Shown here in pieces: positions 16,647-24,488 of a DNA stretch of 64,000 nt; within the stretch, counting starts at the first letter, position 1; each line of letters opens with the position of its first letter. A program made the translations under genes and the position numbers. The DNA comes from Desulfotruncus arcticus DSM 17038 (lineage in GTDB: Bacteria > Bacillota > Desulfotomaculia > Desulfotomaculales > Desulfallaceae). The notes below the pieces were generated by a model. The model saw only the letters and a list, made by a program, of their open reading frames with translations, was not told where the DNA came from and ran no database searches. The stretch covers positions 149,635 to 213,634 of the forward strand of contig NZ_FOOX01000002.1 in NCBI RefSeq assembly GCF_900113335.1, written 5' to 3'.

Positions 16647-17543
16647 ATGTTAATTATTTATCAAGCGATACTGCCTGTGACGTTAATTTACTTCATCGGA
16701 TTTGCCGGTCAAAAAATGCTTAAACTTGATGTTAAATCTATATCTGCAGCCTCTATTTATTTAATGATGCCGGCATTAATATTTCGTACCTTTTATGAAT
16801 CCAGGATTGACAAGGATTATTTTTATACAATTGCCTATGCTCTATTTTTATCCTATGCAATTATATTTTTGGTTAAAATGATAGCCAGGTTTAAGAAGTA
16901 CGATGAATCGGTCACCAGCGGCCTGATTTTATCTACCGCCTTTATGAATAATGGTAACTTGGGCGCGCCGCTGATTTTATTCGCTTTTGGTGAGAAGGCC
17001 TTCAACTATGCCGTTCCCATTATGGTTTTCCATACCATTATCATGTGCACCGTTGGCATTTACTATGCGGCCAAGGGCCGGGCCGACATAAAAGGGTCCC
17101 TCCTGGCGGTGGTTAAAATGCCCATTGTATACGTCTTAATTGCTGCCCTGGTGCTGCAGCGCCTTGGCATAATCATTCCTAAGAATATCTATAACCTGGT
17201 GGATATGCTGGCGGACGCGTCTATTGTGGTAATTATGCTGGCGCTGGGCATGCAATTGGCTGAAATTAAGATCAAAAACCCCGACTGGGGCAAGATTGCG
17301 CTGGGAACAGTGGTACGCCTGCTGGTTTCACCGCTCATAGCTGTGGTTTTTGTACTGGTTGTTCCCGTAGGGCCCTTGCTGGGCCAAGTGATGATCGTGC
17401 AGGCGGCTATGCCCGCTGCGGCGATAACAACTATGTACGCTCTACAGTTTGACAGTCAGCCTGAACTGGTAACTTCCATCAACCTGGTGAGCACCTTGAT
17501 AAGCATGATCACGCTGAGTATTTTGTTAATTTTGATAGGTTAA
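16647..17543 (+). CDS. AEC-family carboxylate carrier
   Basis: A 298-residue membrane protein with about ten hydrophobic segments arranged as two five-helix halves. Family signs are the FMNNGNLGAPLILFAFG segment, MVFHTIIM, and the second-half MPAAAITTMYALQF segment. Members of the auxin-efflux-carrier family move organic anions such as malonate or 2-hydroxy acids. With a TRAP importer in the same locus it may export an end product or provide a second uptake route. Ribosome site TTGAGGGG precedes ATG. Confidence 0.85.
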   Translation: MLIIYQAILPVTLIYFIGFAGQKMLKLDVKSISAASIYLMMPALIFRTFYESRIDKDYFYTIAYALFLSYAIIFLVKMIARFKKYDESVTSGLILSTAFMNNGNLGAPLILFAFGEKAFNYAVPIMVFHTIIMCTVGIYYAAKGRADIKGSLLAVVKMPIVYVLIAALVLQRLGIIIPKNIYNLVDMLADASIVVIMLALGMQLAEIKIKNPDWGKIALGTVVRLLVSPLIAVVFVLVVPVGPLLGQVMIVQAAMPAAAITTMYALQFDSQPELVTSINLVSTLISMITLSILLILIG

Positions 17544-17568
17544 TCTGGCTTTATAAAGAGGTGTTTTC

Positions 17569-18939
17569 ATGAAAACGGATGAATTGGCCCGGGAAATCGC
17601 GGCAGACATTGGGACGGATAAAGTCACCACGGCGCCCGAGGACCTGGTTTGTTATGCCTATGACTGCTCCATATATACAAGCAAGCCGGATATCGTGGTG
17701 AGGGCGGAAAGCAAATTGGATATTGCCCGGGTTTTAAAAATAGCCAATAATAAAAAAGTTCCTGTGATCGCCCGGGGAGCGGCAACCAGCAACTGTGGAG
17801 CGGTGATTCCAACGACCGGTGGAATAATTCTGGATATGTTGGGTATGGACAAAATTATTGAAATTGATGAGGATAACTTTATTGTTGTATGTGAGCCGGG
17901 GGTGGTCACGGCTGTTCTACAGGCCGAGGTGGAAAAAAGAGGGCTTTTTTATCCACCCGACCCACAGGGTCTGAACATGTCTACAATTGGCGGAAATGTA
18001 GCTACGGGCGCGGGAGGACCCCGGGCTGTTAAATACGGCACTACACGTGATTACGTTCTGAGCTTGGAAACCATCATTGCCGACGGATCGATACTTAGAA
18101 CGGGGGGCAAATTTGTCAAGGATGTTAGCGGGTATAACTTGACCCAACTGTTGGTGGGTTCCGAGGGGACATTGGGGGTATTTACGGAAATCGGGGTTAA
18201 ATTATTACCCCTGCCCGAGGCGAGGAAAACTGTGTTATGTACGTTTGCATCCCTTGATGATGCCTCCATCGCGGTAACGGAAATATTGCGCAGTAAGGTT
18301 ATTCCCTCCATGCTGGAGTTGCTTGATAAGACGAGCGTGCAGTTAATTCAAAATTACATGGATGCCGGTTATCCCACAGATGCAGAAGCTATATTACTTA
18401 TAGAGGTGGACGGCAGCAAGGCGGACGTGGAAAGCCAGGTTGTTACCGTAAAAAATGTTTGTATGTCCTGCCGGGCCGGGGAAATAAGGATAGCCGGCAC
18501 CAGGGCGGAGGAAGAGTCCATTTGGGCGGGCAGGAAGTCCGGTTTCGCCGCCCTGTCAGCGTATCGGCCCGTGGTGATTCCGGAGGATGCCACTGTCCCC
18601 CGCAGCCGGCTGCCGGAAATGATTCGTCAAGTACAGGCCATTGCAAAAAAATACGATATGCTGCTGCCTACCTTTGGGCATGCTGGAGACGGCAACGCTC
18701 ATCCGCATATCTGCATCAATCCGGGAACCGCCGAACTGGAAAAGGCTAAAAAAATTAAAGATGAAATTTACCGTGAAGCATTAAAACTTGGCGGCACCAT
18801 CACCGGGGAACATGGTGTGGGTATGGTAAAAAGGCATTTAGCAAAATTACAGCATGGTGATAAAGCATTGGAGTTGATGGCGGGCATAAAAAAAGCATTC
18901 GACCCTAATAACATTTTGAACCCCGGCAAAGCATTTTAA
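17569..18939 (+). CDS. glcD: GlcD-like FAD-linked 2-hydroxyacid dehydrogenase
   Basis: A 456-residue flavoprotein with an N-terminal FAD_binding_4 domain (residues about 40-180; ARGAATSNCGAV, then STIGGNVATGAGG for FAD phosphates) and a C-terminal FAD-oxidase_C domain. The catalytic-side motifs FGHAGDGNAHPHI and GEHGVG are present. Such enzymes oxidise glycolate, lactate or longer 2-hydroxy acids to 2-oxo acids and pass electrons to the Fe-S partner encoded next. Exact substrate is not visible. Given PanB and IlvD in the locus, a branched hydroxy acid such as pantoate is a reasonable guess. Confidence 0.88.
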   Translation: MKTDELAREIAADIGTDKVTTAPEDLVCYAYDCSIYTSKPDIVVRAESKLDIARVLKIANNKKVPVIARGAATSNCGAVIPTTGGIILDMLGMDKIIEIDEDNFIVVCEPGVVTAVLQAEVEKRGLFYPPDPQGLNMSTIGGNVATGAGGPRAVKYGTTRDYVLSLETIIADGSILRTGGKFVKDVSGYNLTQLLVGSEGTLGVFTEIGVKLLPLPEARKTVLCTFASLDDASIAVTEILRSKVIPSMLELLDKTSVQLIQNYMDAGYPTDAEAILLIEVDGSKADVESQVVTVKNVCMSCRAGEIRIAGTRAEEESIWAGRKSGFAALSAYRPVVIPEDATVPRSRLPEMIRQVQAIAKKYDMLLPTFGHAGDGNAHPHICINPGTAELEKAKKIKDEIYREALKLGGTITGEHGVGMVKRHLAKLQHGDKALELMAGIKKAFDPNNILNPGKAF

Positions 18940-18950
18940 GGGGGATGGGC

Positions 18951-20201
18951 ATGAAAGATACAGAACAAATGCTTAAGGACATGTATTCCCAAACGGATAA
19001 CTGCATACGGTGCGGCCGCTGCACTACTGTATGCCCCACTTACGCAGCGACTAAACGGGAACCCATGGTGGCCAGGGGAAGGGTTCGCCTGGCCAGAGAG
19101 TACATTGAGGGTGCATTGGGTCTGAGCGAAAAACTTAAATTATATTACGATTTATGCTTGGGCTGTAATGCATGCTTGGAAGTATGTCCTCCACGCATAA
19201 AGGTTGCCGATCTGATAAATATGCTTAAGGTGCAAATCATTCAAAAAGAAGGTTTGTCCTTTGCAGATAGAGTGGTTCTCAAAAAAATACTTGCCAAACC
19301 GCAAAACTTTAGAAAAGTAATGACTTTACTGCATTTTAACCGGCAAGTTGGCACTACCAATTTGCTGCCGCTTCATTTAAAAGAAAAAGTAAAGATACTT
19401 CCTGATATGCCAAAAGGGTCAATAAAAAGCCTGTACGACAATAAGCCCGGCGAACAAAAAGGCAATTACCGCGTGGGCTACTTTGTGGGCTGCCTTACCG
19501 GCGCTTTTTTCCCTGATATTGCCCGGGACGTGGTTAAAGTTTTAAATTATCATGATTGTAATGTGGTGCTTTTACCGCAGGCCGTTTGCTGCGGGTTGCC
19601 CCACAGGGTTTCCGGCGACCTGCAGGAGAGCAGAAAATTAGCCCGAAAAAATATTGAACTTTTTAAGGCCTACTTGGTTGATTATATAGTGACTGATTGT
19701 GGAAGCTGCGGTCATGCTTTAAAGGATTATAATAATCTTTTTGAGGGGGCTGATAATATCGCTGGAGATGCCGCAGCCTTTTCAAAAAAGGTTTGCGATA
19801 TCAATGAATTTTTGGTTGACATTGTAGGATTAAAAGCGGGTGAAAGGGCGCTGGACGGGAGAAGGGTAACCTACCATGAATCATGCCACTTGAACAGGGG
19901 GCAAAGGGTTTCCCGCCAGCCAAAGCAAATCCTGCAAGCTATACACGGGCTGGAATACGTTGCCATGCCGGAAGCCGACTGGTGCTGTGGAGCGGCGGGG
20001 TCGTTTGCTTTTAAACATCAGGATATGGCCCGCAGGATTTTGGCCAGGAAAATAAATCACATCAAGCAAACCGGCGCCCAATATGTAACTGCCGGGTGTC
20101 CTGCCTGCCTGATACAACTTGGTTACGGGCAGAGGGAATTCAAGCTGGAATACCGGGTAAAGCATCCTGTGCAGCTTTTAGCGGAAACAATTATAGGGTG
20201 A
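18951..20201 (+). CDS. glcF: GlcF-like Fe-S oxidoreductase subunit
   Basis: A 416-residue electron-transfer partner of the GlcD-like protein. Two 4Fe-4S motifs open it (CIRCGRCTTVCP near residue 18 and CLGCNACLEVCP near 68). Two CCG domains follow, with CCGLPH, CGSCG, ESCHLN and WCCGAAGSF, which bind a further cluster and link to quinone or heterodisulfide-type acceptors. The start is ATG 18951 because AAGGGGG at 18937 is well spaced; ATG 18945 is too close. Only 11 bases separate it from glcD, so the pair is co-translated. This is the last gene of the locus. Confidence 0.88.
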   Translation: MKDTEQMLKDMYSQTDNCIRCGRCTTVCPTYAATKREPMVARGRVRLAREYIEGALGLSEKLKLYYDLCLGCNACLEVCPPRIKVADLINMLKVQIIQKEGLSFADRVVLKKILAKPQNFRKVMTLLHFNRQVGTTNLLPLHLKEKVKILPDMPKGSIKSLYDNKPGEQKGNYRVGYFVGCLTGAFFPDIARDVVKVLNYHDCNVVLLPQAVCCGLPHRVSGDLQESRKLARKNIELFKAYLVDYIVTDCGSCGHALKDYNNLFEGADNIAGDAAAFSKKVCDINEFLVDIVGLKAGERALDGRRVTYHESCHLNRGQRVSRQPKQILQAIHGLEYVAMPEADWCCGAAGSFAFKHQDMARRILARKINHIKQTGAQYVTAGCPACLIQLGYGQREFKLEYRVKHPVQLLAETIIG

Positions 20202-20213
20202 AAACGCCCTGCC

Positions 20214-20294
20214 ATGATCACGTTAAGCGTACTAGTCAATGAATTAGGCGTTAAAGTCCAAATAACAGGTGAAAATTTAGTTATTAGTAAGTAA
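20214..20294 (+). pseudogene. 26-residue open frame, possibly a truncated regulatory-domain gene
   Basis: The short frame reads MITLSVLVNELGVKVQITGE and ends at TAA 20294. The pattern (LxxLVxxLGxKVxTGE) is like the N-terminus of small DRTGG/HPr-kinase-like proteins, but the rest of such a protein is missing. There is no clear ribosome site. It lies between glcF and a terminator. A weak call: truncated gene or chance. Confidence 0.2.
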
Positions 20295-20324
20295 ATGTGA
20301 TCAATTAAGATGACGATGGGAAAA

Positions 20325-20356
20325 TGGAAGGCCGCCAATGGCCTTCCACTTTTTTT
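20325..20356 (+). terminator. terminator closing the panB-ilvD-glcDF locus
   Basis: TGGAAGGCC and GGCCTTCCA enclose a 6-nt loop and are followed by CTTTTTTT. It lies 124 bases after the glcF stop. On the other strand it has only weak flanking Ts. Confidence 0.85.
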
Positions 20357-20416
20357 GAGTATTAATACAGTCGATTCCGCTGCAGTTATATCATTACTAT
20401 TAATAAGTACCTTTCC

Positions 20417-21064
20417 TCAAAAATGCAAATGCTTGCCTTTATGAATATTAGTAAATAGCTCTCCTTTAAAAGCTATTGTGATTTTTCTTGTTTCTTCAGA
20501 AACCACAAAGATAACTGCATCGCATATTTCACTGAGACCAAGCGCAGCCATGTGCCTGGTGCCCAGTTTTTTTTCGGGAACCACCTTTTTAGAAAGCGGC
20601 AAAACACATCCGGCGGAAAAAATTCTGTCCCCTTTAATCACCACTGCGCCATCATGTAAGGGGGAGCCGGGATAAAAGATACTTTCCAACAAACGGTTGG
20701 ATAGCTTGGCATCAAGCTGCACCCCAATGTGTGTTACATCTATTACTTCTTTTATGTCGTCTTCTCGCTGAATGGCAATTAAGGCACCATAGCCTTTTAT
20801 GCTCAAATGTTGTATAGCTTTAAACAGCTCCTTCATGTAAGGAATATCGGGCAAGAAGCAGTTTTTTAATTGGCTTGTGAGAATTAAGCTTTCTATGTAA
20901 TCTATTGTATTTTTAATTTTGGTGAACTGTTCAAATATTTCCTCACAGGGCCTATTGGCTTTAATTACCCCCTGCATTTCCCGGGCCAACTCGCACAGGT
21001 CTTTAAAGTTATGTTTCAGGGTAATGTCTAAGTTTTGGGGTAAGTCTTTAACGGATATTGCCAT
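20417..21064 (-). CDS. cdaS: CdaS-type diadenylate cyclase
   Basis: A 215-residue protein that should make cyclic di-AMP from two ATP. Helical N-terminal residues 1-75 resemble the autoinhibitory part of the sporulation-linked CdaS. The DAC domain follows with SPLHDGAVVI (DGA motif) and GTRHMAALGLSE. In the family the second motif is GTRHRAA, and here the second Arg is Met. SEETRKIT closes the domain. The start is ATG 21064 (AGAGG site); a GTG at 21094 lacks one. The substitution in the RHR motif may weaken activity. CdaS is found in spore formers. Confidence 0.85.
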   Translation of the reverse strand: MAISVKDLPQNLDITLKHNFKDLCELAREMQGVIKANRPCEEIFEQFTKIKNTIDYIESLILTSQLKNCFLPDIPYMKELFKAIQHLSIKGYGALIAIQREDDIKEVIDVTHIGVQLDAKLSNRLLESIFYPGSPLHDGAVVIKGDRIFSAGCVLPLSKKVVPEKKLGTRHMAALGLSEICDAVIFVVSEETRKITIAFKGELFTNIHKGKHLHF

Positions 21065-21204
21065 AATAACCTCTGTATCTGTAAATTTTGGCACCCGCTG
21101 CCATCTTATCTTCCAACGGCCAAAAAATTTAGACTTATTATGCTTATCCCGGTTTGAAATAATTCAGATTTTTATTTTCTTTCCTTTATAAATGCAAAAG
21201 GGAA

Positions 21205-21358
21205 ATGCATATTTACCGGATTTATATGAACTGTTTCACTTACAGCTTCTTTCAGACCCCGCCTCGCGACGGACACCCTTGCTGTTCGGCTAGTGGCTGC
21301 TACTGCCAGGCCTCACAGCGGACTTTCACCACCAAGCTGTCGCCCATGCCGGGCACAC
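21205..21358 (-). mobile_element. 5' remnant of a group IIC intron
   Basis: The minus strand from 21358 begins GTGTGCCCGGCATGGGCGAC, the typical 5' end of group IIC introns. It continues with GTGGTGAAAGTCC, GCTGTGAGGCC, GGCAGTAGCAG, CTAGCCGAACAGCAAGGG, TGTCCGTCGCGA and TCTGAAAGAAGC in the order seen in domain I of introns such as that of Oceanobacillus iheyensis. After about 120 bases the match weakens, and no reverse transcriptase, domain V or 3' end is present. It starts directly behind a terminator hairpin, the known target preference of class C introns. A truncated, immobile scar. Confidence 0.75.
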
Positions 21359-21367
21359 TTTATAATG

Positions 21368-21393
21368 AAAAACCCGGGAATCCCCGGGTTTTT
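21368..21393 (-). terminator. terminator of the phosphoesterase gene and intron target
   Basis: AAAAACCCGGG and CCCGGGTTTTT form a perfect stem with a 4-nt loop. It lies 80 bases downstream of the minus-strand phosphoesterase stop, and the intron remnant begins 10 bases beyond it. Confidence 0.85.
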
Positions 21394-21472
21394 CTGCGTC
21401 TATATCGATTAGCTTATTTTTTGAATACGGCCTTCAAATCACTCCAGTCCAAAATTTATATTTAGACGATAA

Positions 21473-22573
21473 TCATTGGATACCATAGTCTTTAGCAAAA
21501 ACCATGTGGGTTTCAACTAAGGCACCGTTTACATTTTCGTCGAGGTTGAATATCCGGGCGCCGCGCAACCTATCCTTTTCATTACCGTCAAGCCCATAAG
21601 TGTCAAACCCGGTGCTGGCTGAATAGCCAAGCAATATGCCGTAATAATTGCCCACATAGTCATTTACATGGTCATGGCCCACAAACACGCCTTTGACGTC
21701 TCCCCTCTCCAGCATGGCCGCAAACAAGCCGCTATTGAACGGGCCGGGGCACTCGTCTTCGTTTCTCTCTCCAACTATACTGTGTTTAGTAACGGCATAG
21801 CTATGGTTATCAGCACTTCTACCGTCGACACTGGCATACCACATAAACCTGTACTCCCAGAGAGGGATATGCATGAACATGATTGAAGGAACTTTATAGC
21901 CGTATTGTTGCTCTAACTTCTCTGAAGTTTCATAATACCACCTTACCTGGTCAAAGCGAAGCCAATCCCAATCAGGATAACCCTTGAAGTCCTGGCCGGC
22001 GATTTCTTCAGGCGCGTATCTTCCGGAGTCAAGTAGCCAGAGGTTGAAGGCAGCCTTCTTGTTTTTTGAATCCCTTATAAGAAGATTCATGTTGCCGGTT
22101 CCGGTGATGTTTTTCACCCCGGGCTGATTAACATTGTGGTTGTAAGACATGTATATTTTAAGCATGTCCTCCTCATTTAGCCCGGTCTTCTCGGCTGCTT
22201 CCTCATCGTGGTTCCCGAAAGTAACGGCCCAGTTTATGGCTCTCTTTTCCATCGGCTGGGCGATATTATAGACGGCCTGACTGACTGACTCAGGCGTACT
22301 ACAGTCGCCGGTTAGGTTATCCCCTGTGACCATAACAAAATCAGGTTTTTCTTCGTCAAGCACTTTTTCCATAAGCTGTATAGTCCTTTGGTCTATATCC
22401 TTATCTTGTTGAATATCGGTGAACTGCACTATTTTGAACTTGCCATTAGAGTTGAACTTTAACTGTACATTGTTATTTGTCATAGCCAGGGCAGGGCTGC
22501 AAAATATAGTTGCGGAAATGGCAAATGTTGCAATTGCCGCAGCTATGTGTTTAATATTCCTGTTAAAAAACAC
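21473..22573 (-). CDS. secreted calcineurin-like metallophosphoesterase
   Basis: A 366-residue exported phosphoesterase. The start is taken as GTG 22573 because AGGGGAGC lies 10 bases before it and a signal peptide follows at once (IAAAIATFAISATIFCSPALA). The frame is open to ATG 22630 without a site. Dimetal motifs are complete and in order: FTDIQ, VTGDNLTGD, FGNHDE, FMHIPLWEY and GHDHVNDY. The family includes Dcr2/Purple-acid-like enzymes acting on phosphoesters outside the cell; the substrate is unknown. It is monocistronic, with its own terminator at 21368. Confidence 0.85.
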   Translation of the reverse strand: MFFNRNIKHIAAAIATFAISATIFCSPALAMTNNNVQLKFNSNGKFKIVQFTDIQQDKDIDQRTIQLMEKVLDEEKPDFVMVTGDNLTGDCSTPESVSQAVYNIAQPMEKRAINWAVTFGNHDEEAAEKTGLNEEDMLKIYMSYNHNVNQPGVKNITGTGNMNLLIRDSKNKKAAFNLWLLDSGRYAPEEIAGQDFKGYPDWDWLRFDQVRWYYETSEKLEQQYGYKVPSIMFMHIPLWEYRFMWYASVDGRSADNHSYAVTKHSIVGERNEDECPGPFNSGLFAAMLERGDVKGVFVGHDHVNDYVGNYYGILLGYSASTGFDTYGLDGNEKDRLRGARIFNLDENVNGALVETHMVFAKDYGIQ

Positions 22574-22843
22574 GGAAAAACCGCTCCCCTCAAATGTGGT
22601 TTTTTGCCCGGGCAAACCAAATGATACCATAGATAGTTTAAAATACTACCATTTTTCTATTAATTATGTGTAAAAATATATTAATATTTAAATCTATTTA
22701 AGTACTTATTTGTAAAACAGATTCTTTCGTAGACCAAAACTCATTACTTAGCACAACTATATCAAAAATGAGAACACACAAAAAGCGATTAGTGTTGTTG
22801 GCTTTTGTAAAAAAAGTGCTTGCCATACAATACGCTTAACAAT

Positions 22844-22881
22844 AAAAAATCCCAAACCTGTTTACAGTTCGGGATTTTTTA
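22844..22881 (-). terminator. terminator of the SCP2-domain protein gene
   Basis: AAAAAATCCC and GGGATTTTTT flank a stem extended by GAAC/GTTT pairing; a run of Ts follows on the minus strand. It lies 47 bases after the stop at 22928. Confidence 0.75.
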
Positions 22882-22927
22882 AAATGTTTTATACCGTTAT
22901 GAGCTGTGTTTAATGTTAATCAGCCAA

Positions 22928-23884
22928 CTATTTAATGTATTCTTTAAGTTTCATAATAAGAGACGGGTCGCCGTTCACGGTGAATTTATTATCTAAGTAA
23001 GCATCCATGGCGTCTTCCTTACCGGATACTATATCCAGCCAGAGCTGTTCGTTTATCGTAACGGTAACGTCCGGTGCGCCGGCAGTTCCTTCTCCCGTCA
23101 TAAGCTGGCCGTTATCGATGATAATGTAGTAATTTTCTTCATTGTCTCCGGTGAGCACAAACTGATAGGTAGCGGAGAAGCCTGCCGCTTTTTCAGGTAT
23201 AAACCTGTTTTCCAATTCATTCAGGTATGCTGAAAAGGAAGTGTTGTTAGCTGATTCGTCTTCGCCGTTTGCATCCTCATCTTCATCTGCAGTTAAGTCC
23301 TCTTCGGTGCCTTCCTGTTCATCTGCAGTTGAGTCCTCTTCGGTGCCTTCCTGCTCATCTGCAGTTGAGTCCTCTTCAATGCCTTCCTGTTCTTCCACTG
23401 CTGTGTCGCCTGGGGTTTCGATTACAATCGGGGGGTAAACCGGTGTTGTTGTTTCAGCAGAGGTAATGGTGACAACCTGGTTATCCGGGTTCCAATTAGC
23501 TGCAGCTCCCAGTGTTTCACTCACCAAAGGCAGGGGGATCATGGTGATGCTGTTGTAAATCTTGGCCTGAGCGGTAGTATTCAATTTTTGGCCGTTAACC
23601 TTAACATCTCCACCGATAACCAGTTGGACAGTGGTATTGGTATTATAGGTGGCAGCCGTAACTGTCTTAGTAGGGTTGTCCCAGTTTAGCTGTGCCCCCA
23701 GGCCTTCGAAAACAGCCCGCATCGGCACCAGAGTGTTGCCGTCCTCAACCATTGGTGGAGTATCGCATTGCAGTATTTGTCCATTTAACACTATCGATGG
23801 GGCAGCGGCTTGCGCTGGTATGGCGGCAATAAAAAGAAGCGTAAATAAAAAGTAAACAATAATAAATAAAGGTTTTTTTCTCAA
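22928..23884 (-). CDS. secreted protein: copper amine oxidase N-domain, acidic repeat linker, SCP2 domain
   Basis: A 318-residue exported protein started at TTG 23884 behind AAGGAGG. A signal peptide (to about residue 27) precedes a copper amine oxidase N-terminal-like domain (PF07833) of two halves, recognised by DGNTLVPMRAVFEGLGAQLNW and ITMIPLPLVSETLGAAANW. These domains are common wall-attached modules in anaerobic Firmicutes and do not carry the oxidase. A Glu/Asp-rich linker holds three 12-residue repeats of the type EGTEEDSTADEQ. The last 100 residues (EKAAGFSATYQFVLTG to NGDPSLIMKLKEYI) fit the SCP2 sterol-carrier fold, a hydrophobic-ligand pocket. An outside lipid-binding protein is suggested; no partner gene is adjacent. 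Confidence 0.8.
   Translation of the reverse strand: MRKKPLFIIVYFLFTLLFIAAIPAQAAAPSIVLNGQILQCDTPPMVEDGNTLVPMRAVFEGLGAQLNWDNPTKTVTAATYNTNTTVQLVIGGDVKVNGQKLNTTAQAKIYNSITMIPLPLVSETLGAAANWNPDNQVVTITSAETTTPVYPPIVIETPGDTAVEEQEGIEEDSTADEQEGTEEDSTADEQEGTEEDLTADEDEDANGEDESANNTSFSAYLNELENRFIPEKAAGFSATYQFVLTGDNEENYYIIIDNGQLMTGEGTAGAPDVTVTINEQLWLDIVSGKEDAMDAYLDNKFTVNGDPSLIMKLKEYIK
23285..23392 (-). repeat. three tandem 36-bp units encoding the acidic linker
   Basis: Three abutting 36-bp units (23285-23320, 23321-23356, 23357-23392) differ at only a few positions, each coding for one EGTEEDSTADEQ-type dodecapeptide. Near identity at DNA level points to recent slippage or unequal exchange, so linker length probably varies between strains. 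Confidence 0.9.
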
Positions 23885-24374
23885 TTCCTCAGCCTCCTTG
23901 TAATAATTAGAAACTATAATTCTTGTGCTATCTTTATTTTTAAAGGCCTAATATACTCCCTCCTTTCAAGCCCATTTAATTAAGAACATTTTCGATGGAT
24001 TTGCTTTTTCGATTGGTTTCATGTGCTGATTGTCAAATAAAAAGACACCAAGTTAGGGGTTCTCCTACAGTTATAGAATAGCCCTGGTCCATGTGTAAAA
24101 AAATTAGCATATCTGGGTTTTATGATCCATAACTTTTGTTGACTTCATGCAAAAACGTGTCTAATTCATGTAAACTCATGTCTAAAATTACATAGTTAAA
24201 AGTTCAGATTAATAAAAGAAGATTTGTTGCCCCTATGCTAAAACCAAACACATATACCTGAAAACGTCTTTAATCATCTAACCATTAAGACATTTATAAT
24301 TAACATTAGATTTTATAGATGGATGCTGCTTCCATTTTATTTATGTATTGAAAAATGTTCTGACAGGCGATATC
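23885..24374. other. gene-free divergent region
   Basis: 490 bases between the minus-strand SCP2 gene and the plus-strand small ORF before lysA. It is AT-rich with stops in all frames and should contain two divergent promoters. No lysine riboswitch, attenuator or clear repeat was recognised. Confidence 0.5.
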
Positions 24375-24488
24375 ATGGACGGTAATAATTTAACCTGTTT
24401 ATATTCAAAAAAGAAAAACCTGATTGATCTATTCAAGGATTCTTTGAAAAATGAAATAAAACTTATCGAGATGAGGAAGGGAAAATAA
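24375..24488 (+). CDS. 37-residue ORF translationally coupled to lysA
   Basis: The frame starts at ATG 24375, reads a lysine-rich, helix-prone peptide (NLIDLFKDSLKNEIKLIEM) and ends with TAA at 24486-24488, whose last A is the first base of the lysA ATG (TAATG overlap). A poor CAGG precedes the start. The overlap and amphipathic composition make a real leader peptide or small protein plausible. No family recognised. Confidence 0.38.
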   Translation: MDGNNLTCLYSKKKNLIDLFKDSLKNEIKLIEMRKGK

